DNA from: Gammaproteobacteria bacterium BRH_c0
GTDB lineage: Bacteria; Pseudomonadota; Gammaproteobacteria; Pseudomonadales; Porticoccaceae
Length of the DNA stretch: 64,000 nt
Assembly: GCA_000961645.1 (NCBI GenBank)
Contig: LADM01000133.1
Coordinates: 124,001-188,000, forward strand
Direction: 5' to 3'
The notes beneath the pieces are model-generated. The model was not told the DNA's origin and made no database searches. It saw nothing but the letters and a program-made list of their open reading frames with translations. The translations under genes were made by a program, and so were the position numbers. Below are positions 26,747 through 35,445 of the stretch, in pieces (position 1 is the stretch's first letter; each line of letters begins with the position of its first letter).

Positions 26747-26798
26747 CCCCAAACGCCCCAAAGCAAGCTCTGGGCCCAATCAGTTTCAGGAAAGTCTA

Positions 26799-29042
26799 TT
26801 GAATCAGGCAACAACAAATACTCCGACACTTGGCCGTCTGTTGGTTTACGGGCTTGGACTTATCGGCGGCAGCCTCGCCAAGGCAGCCCGTGAGCGCGGC
26901 CTGTGCCGTGAAGTGATCGGGGTATCGCGGCGCCAGAGCACTCTGGATCGCGCCCTCGAAAGCGGCGTGGTGGACCGGGTGTTTAGCGATGCGCGGGAAG
27001 GTTTGCGGCTGCTTGAACCCGGCGACATGGTGCTGATCAGCGTCCCCACCCTGAGCGTCAAGCGCACCCTCGAAGAGCTGCGGGACTGTCTTCATTCAGA
27101 GGTCACCATCACCGATGCCGCCAGTGTCAAGGGCAGTGTGGTGGCGGCGGCGCTGGAAGTGTATGGGTTTTTTCCGCCCCAGTTTGTACCCGGCCACCCG
27201 ATTGCCGGTTCAGAGAAAAGCGGTGTTGATGCTGCCAATGCTGAACTTTATGTGGATCATCGTGTGATTCTCACGCCGGAACCGGCCACCGCACCACACC
27301 ACCTGGCGGCCGTGCGCCATCTGTGGGAAGGGGTGGGGGCGACGGTTTCCCTGATGCCCTGGAATGAACACGATGAGGTGCTGGCGGCCACCAGCCATGT
27401 GCCCCATTTGCTGGCCTATTCCCTGGTGGACACCCTGGCCCGGATGGAGGAAAACCGCGAGATTTTCCGTTATGCCGCTGGCGGTTTCCGCGATTTCACC
27501 CGCATTGCGGGCAGCGATCCGGTGATGTGGCATGACATTTGTTTGTCCAATAAGGATGCCATTATCGAAGTGCTGGATCGTCTCACTGACAATTTCCAGA
27601 CCCTGCGTCAGGCTATTGCCAGGGATGACAGTGACTACATTATGGGTGTCTTTACCCGTGCCAAAGAAGCGCGCACCCACTTTACAAAAATGCTGGAACG
27701 TAAGGCTTATCTTGAACCCATGACCACCACTTCACTGATTTACCGCACTCAGCCCCCCGCAGGCTCCCTCTCCGGACGCCTGCGGGTACCGGGCGACAAG
27801 TCCATTTCCCACCGCTCCATCATGCTTGGCTCTCTGGCCAACGGCATTACCCGTGTCAGCGGGTTCCTCGAAGGGGAGGACAGTCTTGCCACACTCCAGG
27901 CGTTCCGCGATATGGGCGTGGTGATTGAAGGCCCACACCAGGGTGAAGTCACCATTCACGGCGTGGGCATGCATGGCCTGCAAATGCCTCCAGGGCCGCT
28001 CTATCTCGGCAACTCAGGCACATCCATGCGCTTGCTGGCCGGCCTGCTGGCGGGACAGCCCTTCGATGTGGTGATGACCGGGGATGAATCCCTGACCAAG
28101 CGCCCCATGAAGCGGGTGTCTGAACCCCTGGCATTGATGGGCGCCGCCATTGAGACCGCCGAGGGTGGGCGCCCGCCGCTGACAGTCCGCGGCGGCAAGT
28201 CCCTGCAAGGTATTGAATACCCGCTGCCCATGGCCAGCGCCCAGGTCAAGTCGGCTTTGCTGCTGGCGGGCATGTACGCTTCCGGCGAGACGGTGATTAC
28301 CGAACCAGCCCCCACCCGCGATCACACCGAGCGTATGCTGAGCGGCTTTGGCTATCCCGTGCAGCGCGATGGCGCTGTGGCCCGTATCCAGGGTGGCGGC
28401 ACCCTGGCAGCCTGTGATATTGACGTGCCTGCGGATATTTCATCAGCCGCCTTCTTTATGGTGGCAGCCTCCATTGTGCCGGGTGCCGAGTTGGTGCTGG
28501 AGCATGTGGGCATCAATCCGACCCGCACCGGTGTCATTAATATCCTGCGCCTGATGGGTGCTGATATCCGCATCGAGAACGAGCGCACGGCCGGTGGTGA
28601 GCCGGTAGCGGATATTCGCGTCCGCTATGCGCCTCTGAGCGGTATTGTCATTCCTGAAGACCAGGTGCCACTGGCGATAGACGAATTCCCCGTGCTCTTT
28701 ATCGCTGCAGCCTGTGCGCAGGGCACAACAGTCCTCAGTGGCGCGGAGGAGCTGCGGGTCAAGGAGAGCGACCGCATTCAGGCGATGGCAGATGGGCTGA
28801 CCACCCTTGGCGTGAAGGCCACAGCGCGCCCTGATGGTATCGAAATTGTCGGTGGCGCCATGGGTGGCGGGGTGATTGAAAGCCATCACGATCATCGCAT
28901 CGCCATGTCCTTTGCCGTCGCAGGCCTTGTTGCCAGGTCTGAAATCACCATCAATGATTGCCAGAATGTGGCCACCTCATTCCCGGGTTTTGTCAGCATC
29001 GCAAATCGGGTGGGTATGCGCTTGCTGGAGTTGAAGGCATGA
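26799..29042 (+). CDS. tyrA-aroA: Fused prephenate dehydrogenase / EPSP synthase (TyrA-AroA)
   Basis: 747 residues. Residues 1 to about 300 are TyrA (GLGLIGGSLAKAARERG dinucleotide site, 'DAASVKGSV', GHPIAGSEKSGV). From about 308 the AroA part starts ('LSGRLRVPGDKSISHRSIMLGSLANG', GNSGTSMRLLAG, RDHTERMLSGFG, 'ELRVKESDRIQAMADGL'). Such fusions are typical of Pseudomonas relatives. It makes 4-hydroxyphenylpyruvate/arogenate-route product and 5-enolpyruvylshikimate 3-phosphate. No ATG is available at the N-terminus; the TTG at 26799 follows a CAGGAAAG ribosome site. Stop overlaps cmk (ATGA). Confidence 0.95.
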   Translation: MNQATTNTPTLGRLLVYGLGLIGGSLAKAARERGLCREVIGVSRRQSTLDRALESGVVDRVFSDAREGLRLLEPGDMVLISVPTLSVKRTLEELRDCLHSEVTITDAASVKGSVVAAALEVYGFFPPQFVPGHPIAGSEKSGVDAANAELYVDHRVILTPEPATAPHHLAAVRHLWEGVGATVSLMPWNEHDEVLAATSHVPHLLAYSLVDTLARMEENREIFRYAAGGFRDFTRIAGSDPVMWHDICLSNKDAIIEVLDRLTDNFQTLRQAIARDDSDYIMGVFTRAKEARTHFTKMLERKAYLEPMTTTSLIYRTQPPAGSLSGRLRVPGDKSISHRSIMLGSLANGITRVSGFLEGEDSLATLQAFRDMGVVIEGPHQGEVTIHGVGMHGLQMPPGPLYLGNSGTSMRLLAGLLAGQPFDVVMTGDESLTKRPMKRVSEPLALMGAAIETAEGGRPPLTVRGGKSLQGIEYPLPMASAQVKSALLLAGMYASGETVITEPAPTRDHTERMLSGFGYPVQRDGAVARIQGGGTLAACDIDVPADISSAAFFMVAASIVPGAELVLEHVGINPTRTGVINILRLMGADIRIENERTAGGEPVADIRVRYAPLSGIVIPEDQVPLAIDEFPVLFIAAACAQGTTVLSGAEELRVKESDRIQAMADGLTTLGVKATARPDGIEIVGGAMGGGVIESHHDHRIAMSFAVAGLVARSEITINDCQNVATSFPGFVSIANRVGMRLLELKA

Positions 29043-29737
29043 CTGGCCAGGTGAGCATCATTGCAGTGGATGGCCCCAGCGGGTCCGGGAAGGGCACTAT
29101 CTGCCAGTTGCTGGCAACCCGCCTTGGCTATCACTACCTCGACAGTGGTGCCATGTACCGCTTGCTGGCGCTTGCCGCCAAGCGCCACAAGGTGGCGCTC
29201 GATGATGTTGAAGATCTCGCTGTGCTTGCCGCCCATATGGATATCAGTTTCCGCATGAACAGCAGCGGCGGCCACCCCGAAGTCATTCTCGAAGGTGAGG
29301 ATGTCACCCAGCAGATCCGCAGTGAGGACATCAGCGCCGGGTCATCCCTGGTGGCGGCTATCCCGGCAGTGCGCATGGCATTGCTGGAACGCCAGCGGGC
29401 CTTCGCTTCAGCACCTGGCCTGGTCGCCGATGGCCGCGATATGGGGACTGTGGTTTTCCCCGACGCGCCGGTCAAGATTTTCCTCAATGCCAGCCCCGAG
29501 GAGCGCGCCAAAAGGCGTTATAACCAGTTGATGGATAAGGGGGAAAGTGTTAGCCTTGCCGCCCTTGTGGAGAATGTCCGGAGTCGCGATGAGCGCGACA
29601 TGACCCGGGAGGTTTCTCCACTGGTCCCCGCGCAGGATGCCGTGGAGATTGATACCACCGGCAAGGATATCCAGGAAGTTCTAAATACTGTGCTTGATAT
29701 TGTCCGTACGTCGGAAATGTCGGCACAGCGTAGTTAG
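29039..29737 (+). CDS. cmk: Cytidylate kinase
   Basis: 232 residues. P-loop 'IAVDGPSGSGKGTICQLL', 'YLDSGAMYRLLAL', 'DGRDMGTVVFPDA' and 'RAKRRYNQL' lid residues, all typical of bacterial CMP/dCMP kinase. It phosphorylates CMP and dCMP with ATP. It is translationally coupled to the tyrA-aroA fusion; cmk directly before rpsA is the standard order. Confidence 0.96.
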   Translation: MTGQVSIIAVDGPSGSGKGTICQLLATRLGYHYLDSGAMYRLLALAAKRHKVALDDVEDLAVLAAHMDISFRMNSSGGHPEVILEGEDVTQQIRSEDISAGSSLVAAIPAVRMALLERQRAFASAPGLVADGRDMGTVVFPDAPVKIFLNASPEERAKRRYNQLMDKGESVSLAALVENVRSRDERDMTREVSPLVPAQDAVEIDTTGKDIQEVLNTVLDIVRTSEMSAQRS

Positions 29738-29779
29738 TGAAGTTGTTAGGCAGGTAAAAGTATGGACAACAACGTGCAA

Positions 29780-29836
29780 CAGCCAGATTGGCGCGTTTGA
29801 GTCCACAATCAATAGACCCATACATCTGGCTGTATG
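29780..29836 (+). promoter_or_regulatory. Structured rpsA leader with alternative pairings
   Basis: A local hairpin CATACA-TCTGGC-TGTATG (29819-29836) carries in its loop and 3' arm the sequence ATCTGGCTG (29824-29832), which is perfectly complementary to CAGCCAGAT at 29780-29788. The two pairings compete or, using only the loop, form a pseudoknot. It lies 40 bases upstream of rpsA. In E. coli S1 represses its own mRNA through a folded leader, so an autoregulatory role is plausible. Confidence 0.5.
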
Positions 29837-29875
29837 GTGGGAGCAAAACACTCCGTCTTTTATAGGTATTTATTA

Positions 29876-31558
29876 ATGAGCGAAAGCTTTGCAGAAATGT
29901 TTGAACAGAGCCTGAAAACCGTCGAAATGGCGCCAGGCTCTATCGTTACCGGTGTTGTGATCGACATGGACAAGGAGTGGGTTACCGTTCACGCGGGACT
30001 CAAATCCGAGGGTGTCATTCCCCTCGTCCAGTTCCTGGATGACAATGGCGAATGTACGCTGAAGATCGGCGATGAAGTGCAGGTTGCCCTGGAAACCGTT
30101 GAAGATGGTTTCGGCGCCACCCGCCTGTCCCGTGAAAAAGCCCGTCGCGCTGAAGCCTGGATCGATCTGGAGAAAGCCCACACATCCGATCAGGTGGTTA
30201 CCGGTATCATCAGCGGCAAGGTCAAGGGCGGTTTTACTGTCGACATCGGCGGTCTGCGAGCCTTCCTCCCCGGCTCCCTGGTGGATGTGCGCCCCATGCG
30301 CGAAACCACCCACCTGGAAGACAAGCCCCTCGAATTCAAGGTGATCAAGCTCGACCAGAAGCGCAACAACGTGGTGGTTTCCCGCCGCGCTGTGATGGAA
30401 GCGGTCAACTCCGCCGAGCGCGAAGAGCTGCTTGCCAACCTGGAAGAGGGCACAGTACTCAAGGGTATCGTCAAGAACCTCACCGACTACGGCGCCTTCG
30501 TTGATCTCGGCGGCATTGACGGTCTGTTGCACATCACCGACATGTCCTGGAAGCGCATCAAGCACCCCAGCGAGATCGTCAATGTGGGCGACGAAATCGA
30601 AGTCAAGGTCCTCAAGTTTGACCGTGAGCGCAACCGTGTATCCCTTGGCCTCAAGCAAATGGGCGAAGATCCCTGGGCCGACATCAAGGGCCGTTACCCT
30701 GAAGGCGCCAAAGTTCGCGCCCGTATCACCAATCTCACCGACTACGGCTGTTTTGCCGAGCTGGAAGACGGTGTCGAAGGTCTGGTACACGTTTCCGAAA
30801 TGGATTGGACCAACAAGAATATCCACCCCTCCAAAATCGTCCAGCTGGGCGACGAAGTGGATGTGATGATCCTGGATATCGACGAAGAGCGTCGCCGTAT
30901 CTCCCTGGGTATCAAGCAGTGCCACTCCAACCCCTGGGATGATTTCGGTACCAAGTACAGCAAGGGCGACAAGATCTCCGGCAACATCAAGTCGATCACT
31001 GACTTCGGTATCTTTATCGGTCTCGAAGGTGGTATTGATGGTCTGGTACACCTGTCCGACCTGTCCTGGAACGATACCGGCGAAGAAGTGGTTCGCAACT
31101 TCAAGAAAGGCGACGAGCTGCAAACCGTTATCCTGGCGATTGATCCCGAGCGCGAGCGCATCTCTCTGGGTGTCAAGCAACTGGCTGACGATCCGTTCTC
31201 TGCCTATGTTGCCCAGAACGACAAGGGCGCTGTAGTTTCCGGCGTAGTCAAGGAAGTTGACGCCAAGGGTGCTGTGGTAACCCTTGACGGCGATCTCGAA
31301 GGTTACCTGAAGGCTTCAGAGCTGTCCCGCGACAAGGTTGAAGATGCCCGCAATGTGATCAATGTTGGCGATACACTGGAAGTGAAGATCATCAACGTCG
31401 ACCGCAAGAATCGTCAGATTGGCCTGTCTGTCAAAGCCAAGGATGTCGAGGAAGAGAAAGCGGCTGTTCGTGATCTGCGCAAGCAGGAAACGGAAACCAT
31501 GGTACCCACCACCATTGGTGACCTGATCAAGGCGCAAATGGAAGGTCGCGATAAATAA
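29876..31558 (+). CDS. rpsA: 30S ribosomal protein S1
   Basis: 560 residues with six S1 (OB-fold) repeats. The repeats are recognisable by '[34 protein letters not shown]' and its later variants ('[20 protein letters not shown]', '[20 protein letters not shown]', '[20 protein letters not shown]'). It binds mRNA and brings it to the 30S subunit. The start [13 protein letters not shown] matches the family; an in-frame ATG 14 codons upstream falls in the structured leader. No strong Shine-Dalgarno is seen, as expected for an S1-dependent leader. Confidence 0.97.
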   Translation: MSESFAEMFEQSLKTVEMAPGSIVTGVVIDMDKEWVTVHAGLKSEGVIPLVQFLDDNGECTLKIGDEVQVALETVEDGFGATRLSREKARRAEAWIDLEKAHTSDQVVTGIISGKVKGGFTVDIGGLRAFLPGSLVDVRPMRETTHLEDKPLEFKVIKLDQKRNNVVVSRRAVMEAVNSAEREELLANLEEGTVLKGIVKNLTDYGAFVDLGGIDGLLHITDMSWKRIKHPSEIVNVGDEIEVKVLKFDRERNRVSLGLKQMGEDPWADIKGRYPEGAKVRARITNLTDYGCFAELEDGVEGLVHVSEMDWTNKNIHPSKIVQLGDEVDVMILDIDEERRRISLGIKQCHSNPWDDFGTKYSKGDKISGNIKSITDFGIFIGLEGGIDGLVHLSDLSWNDTGEEVVRNFKKGDELQTVILAIDPERERISLGVKQLADDPFSAYVAQNDKGAVVSGVVKEVDAKGAVVTLDGDLEGYLKASELSRDKVEDARNVINVGDTLEVKIINVDRKNRQIGLSVKAKDVEEEKAAVRDLRKQETETMVPTTIGDLIKAQMEGRDK

Positions 31559-31564
31559 AATCGT

Positions 31565-31584
31565 CGGGCAGCGCAAGCTGCCCG
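31565..31584 (+). terminator. GC-rich GNRA hairpin between rpsA and ihfB
   Basis: Perfect 8-bp stem CGGGCAGC/GCTGCCCG with a GCAA tetraloop, six bases after the rpsA stop. No T run follows, so it is more likely a 3'-end stabiliser, partial terminator or processing site that lets ihfB be expressed at a different level than S1. Confidence 0.5.
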
Positions 31585-31611
31585 GCACCCCTCGGGGTTA
31601 TGGGGCCTGTT

Positions 31612-31902
31612 ATGACCAAGTCGGAACTGATAGAAAAAATTGCTGCCCAGCAGGAGCAGTTATCGCCAAGGGATGTTGAACTGGCGGTAAAAATGATCCT
31701 CGAAAAAATGACCCAGGCTCTGGTCCATAACCAGCGAATCGAAGTCAGAGGCTTTGGCAGTTTTTGCCTGCATTTCAGAGCGCCGCGCGTTGGCCGTAAT
31801 CCCAAGACAGGCGACACCGTTGAATTGTCCGGAAAATATGTGCCCTATTTCAAACCGGGCAAGGACCTGAGGGAACGCGTCAACGAATCAGTCAATGACT
31901 GA
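31612..31902 (+). CDS. ihfB: Integration host factor subunit beta
   Basis: 96 residues. HU/IHF fold: '[33 protein letters not shown]', then '[49 protein letters not shown]', with the intercalating proline in RVGRNPKTG. With IhfA (not in the window) it bends DNA at specific sites. The start is MTKSEL; ATG 31600 would add four residues. Followed by a strong terminator. Confidence 0.96.
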   Translation: MTKSELIEKIAAQQEQLSPRDVELAVKMILEKMTQALVHNQRIEVRGFGSFCLHFRAPRVGRNPKTGDTVELSGKYVPYFKPGKDLRERVNESVND

Positions 31903-31927
31903 GGGTTTTTGTGATACATGAACATCC

Positions 31928-31958
31928 AACGGCAAGGATTACCCCTTGCCGTTTTTTT
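31928..31958 (+). terminator. Rho-independent terminator after ihfB
   Basis: Stem AACGGCAAGG / CCTTGCCGTT (10 bp) with a 6-base loop, running into eight T residues. It ends the cmk-rpsA-ihfB transcript and lies 18 bases before the lapA start, so lapA needs readthrough or its own promoter. Confidence 0.85.
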
Positions 31959-31975
31959 TGGCTGGAGTGCCTGCC

Positions 31976-32227
31976 ATGAAGAAAATTGTCTACTGGTTTC
32001 TAATCCTGATCAGCCTGTTTGTTGGCCTGTGGATCGCCCAGGATAACCCTGACCGGGTAGTGATAACCCTGCTGGGATTTCCACTTGGGAACATGTCAGC
32101 GGGACTGTGGTTGTTGCTGGCTTTTGCGGCAGGCATTCTCATCGGTCTATGTGCCACGCTGCCATTATTGTGGCGACTCACTGCAGCCAATCGCGCGCTG
32201 CGTCGTGAGCAGGTTGCACCCAGGTAA
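31976..32227 (+). CDS. lapA: LapA-family inner-membrane protein (DUF1049)
   Basis: 83 residues with two transmembrane helices ('IVYWFLILISLFVGLWIA' and 'LWLLLAFAAGILIGLCATLPLLW') separated by 'QDNPDRVVITLLGFPLG', ending in basic residues. This is the LapA/YciS layout; in E. coli LapA works with LapB to control LpxC and lipopolysaccharide synthesis. Here lapB, usually next in line, is missing and pyrF follows 42 bases later. Confidence 0.87.
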   Translation: MKKIVYWFLILISLFVGLWIAQDNPDRVVITLLGFPLGNMSAGLWLLLAFAAGILIGLCATLPLLWRLTAANRALRREQVAPR

Positions 32228-32268
32228 TCATCGCCATGACCATTATTTCGAACTGACTTTTGCCGCTA

Positions 32269-32976
32269 ATGATGAAAAAGACCGACTCCAGAATTATTGT
32301 TGCTCTCGATTACGCCGCTGCCCCTGATGCCTGGCAGCTGGTGGAGGGCCTGGACCCCGCGCTGTGCAAGCTCAAAGTTGGCAAGGAACTGTTTACCCGG
32401 GAAGGGCCTTCCTTTGTCAGGGCGCTTGTGGAGCGCAACTTCGCAGTGTTTCTCGATCTCAAATTTCACGATATTCCCAATACTACCGCCCAAGCTGTAG
32501 CCGCAGCAGCGGATTTGGGTGTGTGGATGACCAATCTCCATGCAGTCGGCGGGCGGCGGATGATGGAAGCCGCCGCCCGTCAACTCGAGTCTATGGGCAG
32601 CAAAACCCTGCTTACTGCCGTAACGGTACTGACCAGTATGACAGACGAGGATCTGAGGGAGACCGGTATCGCGGACAGTGCCAACACCCAGGTGATGCGC
32701 CTGGCAGCGCTGGCGCACGACAGCGGTTTGCACGGTGTGGTCTGTTCGGCCCACGAAGCTGGCGGAATAGCTAATCTGCAGGGCGCTGACTTCCTGCGCG
32801 TGACCCCCGGGATCCGTTCCTCCACGGCAGTCGCTGATGATCAACGCCGCACCATGGCACCGGCTGAAGCGCTCGCAGCAGGCAGCTCTTACCTCGTTAT
32901 TGGTCGCCCTGTCACCCAGGCAGCCAACCCCCACAAGGCACTGCTTGCCATCATTGAGGAAATCGGGGAATATTAA
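32269..32976 (+). CDS. pyrF: Orotidine 5'-phosphate decarboxylase
   Basis: 235 residues. Motifs '[20 protein letters not shown]', '[16 protein letters not shown]', the catalytic '[17 protein letters not shown]' (Asp-x-Lys-x-x-Asp), 'VTPGIRSS' and '[16 protein letters not shown]'. Last step of UMP synthesis. Starts ATG 32269 or 32272 are equivalent. There is little ribosome site upstream. Confidence 0.95.
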   Translation: MMKKTDSRIIVALDYAAAPDAWQLVEGLDPALCKLKVGKELFTREGPSFVRALVERNFAVFLDLKFHDIPNTTAQAVAAAADLGVWMTNLHAVGGRRMMEAAARQLESMGSKTLLTAVTVLTSMTDEDLRETGIADSANTQVMRLAALAHDSGLHGVVCSAHEAGGIANLQGADFLRVTPGIRSSTAVADDQRRTMAPAEALAAGSSYLVIGRPVTQAANPHKALLAIIEEIGEY

Positions 32977-33037
32977 TCGGTGGGGAGGAGCCCCACGTAT
33001 ATTTCACACAACGTGCCTCGGCACAAGGAGTCCCGCA

Positions 33038-33361
33038 ATGAGTAATTTCCAGTCATTTATCAAGCCTTTCTTTATTCTCTGGTTATTGGCAGCCTGTATC
33101 GGCTGGCAATCCACAGTGATGGCACAGCCAGCTGAGCAGCCTGTTTCCAGTCAGGCAGTTCAAGGCGAAAAGGTAAACATCAATACCGCCTCCGCCCAGC
33201 AACTGGCGGCTGTGCTGGTAGGTGTGGGGGAGACAAAGGCACAAGCCATTGTTGCCTGGCGTGAGGCTAATGGCGCTTTTACTGCCGTTGAGCAATTGCT
33301 TGAAGTGAAGGGTATTGGTCAGGCAACTCTCGACAAGAATAATGGCCGTATTGAGTTATAA
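33038..33361 (+). CDS. ComEA-like helix-hairpin-helix DNA-binding protein
   Basis: 107 residues with a signal peptide/membrane segment (PFFILWLLAACIGWQSTVMAQ) and a C-terminal double HhH: 'VNINTASAQQLAAVLVGVGETKAQAIVAWREANGAFTAVEQLLEVKGIGQATLDKNNGRI'. This matches the short periplasmic ComEA proteins, which bind DNA during uptake in competent bacteria. No other competence gene is in view, so function here is inferred from the family. A strong AAGGAG ribosome site and a downstream terminator frame it. Confidence 0.88.
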   Translation: MSNFQSFIKPFFILWLLAACIGWQSTVMAQPAEQPVSSQAVQGEKVNINTASAQQLAAVLVGVGETKAQAIVAWREANGAFTAVEQLLEVKGIGQATLDKNNGRIEL

Positions 33362-33425
33362 GACAAGTGTGTGACGTTCCCTGATTAAGGCAAACAGCAG
33401 ATAACTGCGTAACAATTGCATTGGA

Positions 33426-33451
33426 CCGCATCCACGGATGCGGTTTTTTTT
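33426..33451 (+). terminator. Rho-independent terminator after the ComEA-like gene
   Basis: Stem CCGCATCC/GGATGCGG with a two-base apparent loop (realistically four) followed by eight T residues. It separates the conserved gyrA-pyrF block from the unusual operon that follows. Confidence 0.85.
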
Positions 33452-33681
33452 GCCTGCACAAGATACCTGACACCCGCAGCTCGCCACGAAAGCCCATCCA
33501 TTGTTTTACAATTTACTTTCTCCTTGCACGGCAAACGCTGTGGAGGCTTATATCGGTGTCTGCTGAGGCCCCATCGCGGCTTGCAAATGCATTCCCCCTA
33601 TGTCGATAATCAGGTCTATAACATACTGTCACTTAAAGTAGCGGTATTCTTGTTTACGTTAGCTTTTTATGGATTATTGAG
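33452..33681 (+). promoter_or_regulatory. Upstream region of the six-gene operon
   Basis: With the terminator above, this makes a 320-base gene-free stretch from the ComEA-like stop. It should carry the operon promoter. A TATAAC box (33617-33622) could be a -10, but no -35 at proper spacing is seen. I looked for a tRNA or a riboswitch such as TPP (THI box) and saw neither. Confidence 0.35.
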
Positions 33682-35445
33682 ATGACTGTGAGGCAGGAGC
33701 AAGGTGTATTGATTGATGAACTCGGGGATTTACTCACAGCTTATCTTGAGAAACTTGGTATTGAGTATGTGTTTGGTGTTCCTGGTGGCGCTATTGAGCC
33801 ACTGTTGAATGCTTTAGCCCGCAGCGCAAGGAGGGGAGGCCCGCGTTGTGTGGTGTGCCGTCATGAAACCGGCGGTGCTTTTATGGCGGATGGTTACTAC
33901 AGTGTGACTGGCAAGATGGGGGTATGTTTTGCTACCACCGGCCCAGGCGCTACCAATCTGGTGACCGGTGTCGCTTCTGCCCATGCGAATAATGTGCCCC
34001 TGCTGGTTATTACCGCCCAAACTGCGCTCAATACGTTTGGACGAGGGGCTTTGCAGGAATCCTCCTGTACCGGCACCGACACTCTTTCCATCTTTGAGAG
34101 TATCACCCGCTACAATTCGCTGATCTCCCACCCGGATCAGTTCGAGCATAAGCTCGCCGCGGCCATCATTACAGCGCATCGCTCACCGCCAGGGCCTGTC
34201 CACCTCAGCGTTCCGGTCGATGTCATGAAAAGTCTTTCTGGCAGATCACCACAGTACCGTAACCTGCCGGAGCTGTTGGCCGTCAGTGCTGGTTTTGATA
34301 GGCCAGTATTGGATCGGTTTCTGCTCCTGCTTGGTCAATCCCGGCAGACGGTGTTTGTGCTGGGCAACGAGTCCGAAGTTGCGGCAAAATCCATTGTCGA
34401 GCTGGCAACCTCACTGGATATTCCCCTGGTCGTTACACCCAGTGGCAAAGGGCTGGTAGATCCCTGTCATCCGCTCTTCCGCGGTGCAGTTGGTTTTGCC
34501 GGTCATGCCACCGCTGTCGAGACATTGCGGGATCCCGCAGTGGATTTAATCGTTGTGATTGGCACCGGTCTGGGTGAGTGGGCCAGCAATGGCTGGGATA
34601 GTGAGGCCATGCTCAATGAGAGAATGGTGCATATTTCACCAGTCGAGAATCATTTTCTGGGTTCTCCCATGGCGAGGTTGCATCTGAGGGGGGATATCGA
34701 TCTTGTTTTCGATGAAGTGCAGCGCCATTTCAGATCTACGCAACCGCCCCTCAAGCTTGCTGCTGAACCGGTAACTCGCACTGTCGATGGCTATTGCTTT
34801 GCTCTTGATGAGCCACAGTCATGCACTGACGATAGCACCCCTATCCTGCCTCAGCGGTTGATGGCCGAACTGCCGCGCCTGTTTCCAGCCAATACGCGCT
34901 ATTTTGCTGATTCGGGCAACAGTTTTGCCTGGGCGGTGCATTACCTGCACGTGCATGACCATAGTGACGCTACAGATCAACATACAACAAGACTGTTTCG
35001 CGCCAGCCTGGATTTTGCCTCCATGGGCTGGGCAATTGCCAGCTCAGTGGGCGCTGCTTTGGCATTGCGGGACTCTCCCGTGGTCTGCATCACCGGAGAT
35101 GGCAGCTATCTGATGGCCGGCCAGGAGATCTCGGTTGCCATTCAGGAGCAGTTGCCTCTCATCTACCTGATTCTCAATGATGCAGGCTACGGTATGGTCA
35201 AACACGGCCAGCGGTTGACCGGCGCGGAGCAGACAGGCTTTGAATTGCCCTTTATTGACTTTGCGGCCATGGCGCGGGCCATGGGTGTAGAAGGCCATGT
35301 CATCGAATCCATTGATGATCTGCAGGCGCTGGATATCAACCACATTTGCAATAGACCTGGACCGACACTGCTGGATGTACGCATTGATCGAGAGGCGAAA
35401 CCGCCCATTGGCCTGAGAACCCGAATTCTGAGGGGAGAGTCATGA
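33682..35445 (+). CDS. Thiamine-diphosphate-dependent enzyme, acetolactate synthase/decarboxylase-like
   Basis: 587 residues. The PYR domain (about 1-175) has FGVPGGAIEPLLNAL and 'CRHETGGAFMADGYY', which keeps the cofactor-activating Glu. The central domain is about 195-335. The PP domain (about 370-560) has the Mg/ThDP motif ITGDGSYLMAGQEIS followed by 'LILNDAGYGMVKHGQ' (GDG...N). All cofactor residues seem intact, so it should be active, but the family covers acetolactate synthase, carboligases and 2-oxoacid decarboxylases. No small regulatory subunit lies nearby, which argues against branched-chain amino acid synthesis. Coupled (ATGA) to the next gene. Confidence 0.88.
   Translation: MTVRQEQGVLIDELGDLLTAYLEKLGIEYVFGVPGGAIEPLLNALARSARRGGPRCVVCRHETGGAFMADGYYSVTGKMGVCFATTGPGATNLVTGVASAHANNVPLLVITAQTALNTFGRGALQESSCTGTDTLSIFESITRYNSLISHPDQFEHKLAAAIITAHRSPPGPVHLSVPVDVMKSLSGRSPQYRNLPELLAVSAGFDRPVLDRFLLLLGQSRQTVFVLGNESEVAAKSIVELATSLDIPLVVTPSGKGLVDPCHPLFRGAVGFAGHATAVETLRDPAVDLIVVIGTGLGEWASNGWDSEAMLNERMVHISPVENHFLGSPMARLHLRGDIDLVFDEVQRHFRSTQPPLKLAAEPVTRTVDGYCFALDEPQSCTDDSTPILPQRLMAELPRLFPANTRYFADSGNSFAWAVHYLHVHDHSDATDQHTTRLFRASLDFASMGWAIASSVGAALALRDSPVVCITGDGSYLMAGQEISVAIQEQLPLIYLILNDAGYGMVKHGQRLTGAEQTGFELPFIDFAAMARAMGVEGHVIESIDDLQALDINHICNRPGPTLLDVRIDREAKPPIGLRTRILRGES

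Noticed and set aside
29873-31180. 435-codon minus-strand frame opposite rpsA
   Set aside because: Repetitive mirror of the six S1 repeats; no initiation signal; shadow of codon bias.
33362-33681. tRNA, sRNA or THI-box riboswitch before the ThDP gene
   Set aside because: No cloverleaf, no CCA end and no conserved THI-box pairings could be found by eye; only the terminator is firm.
33682-35445. Acetolactate synthase ilvB for branched-chain amino acids
   Set aside because: No ilvN small subunit or ilvC follows, and the neighbours are citrate-synthase-like and sensory genes; only the ThDP family is safe.
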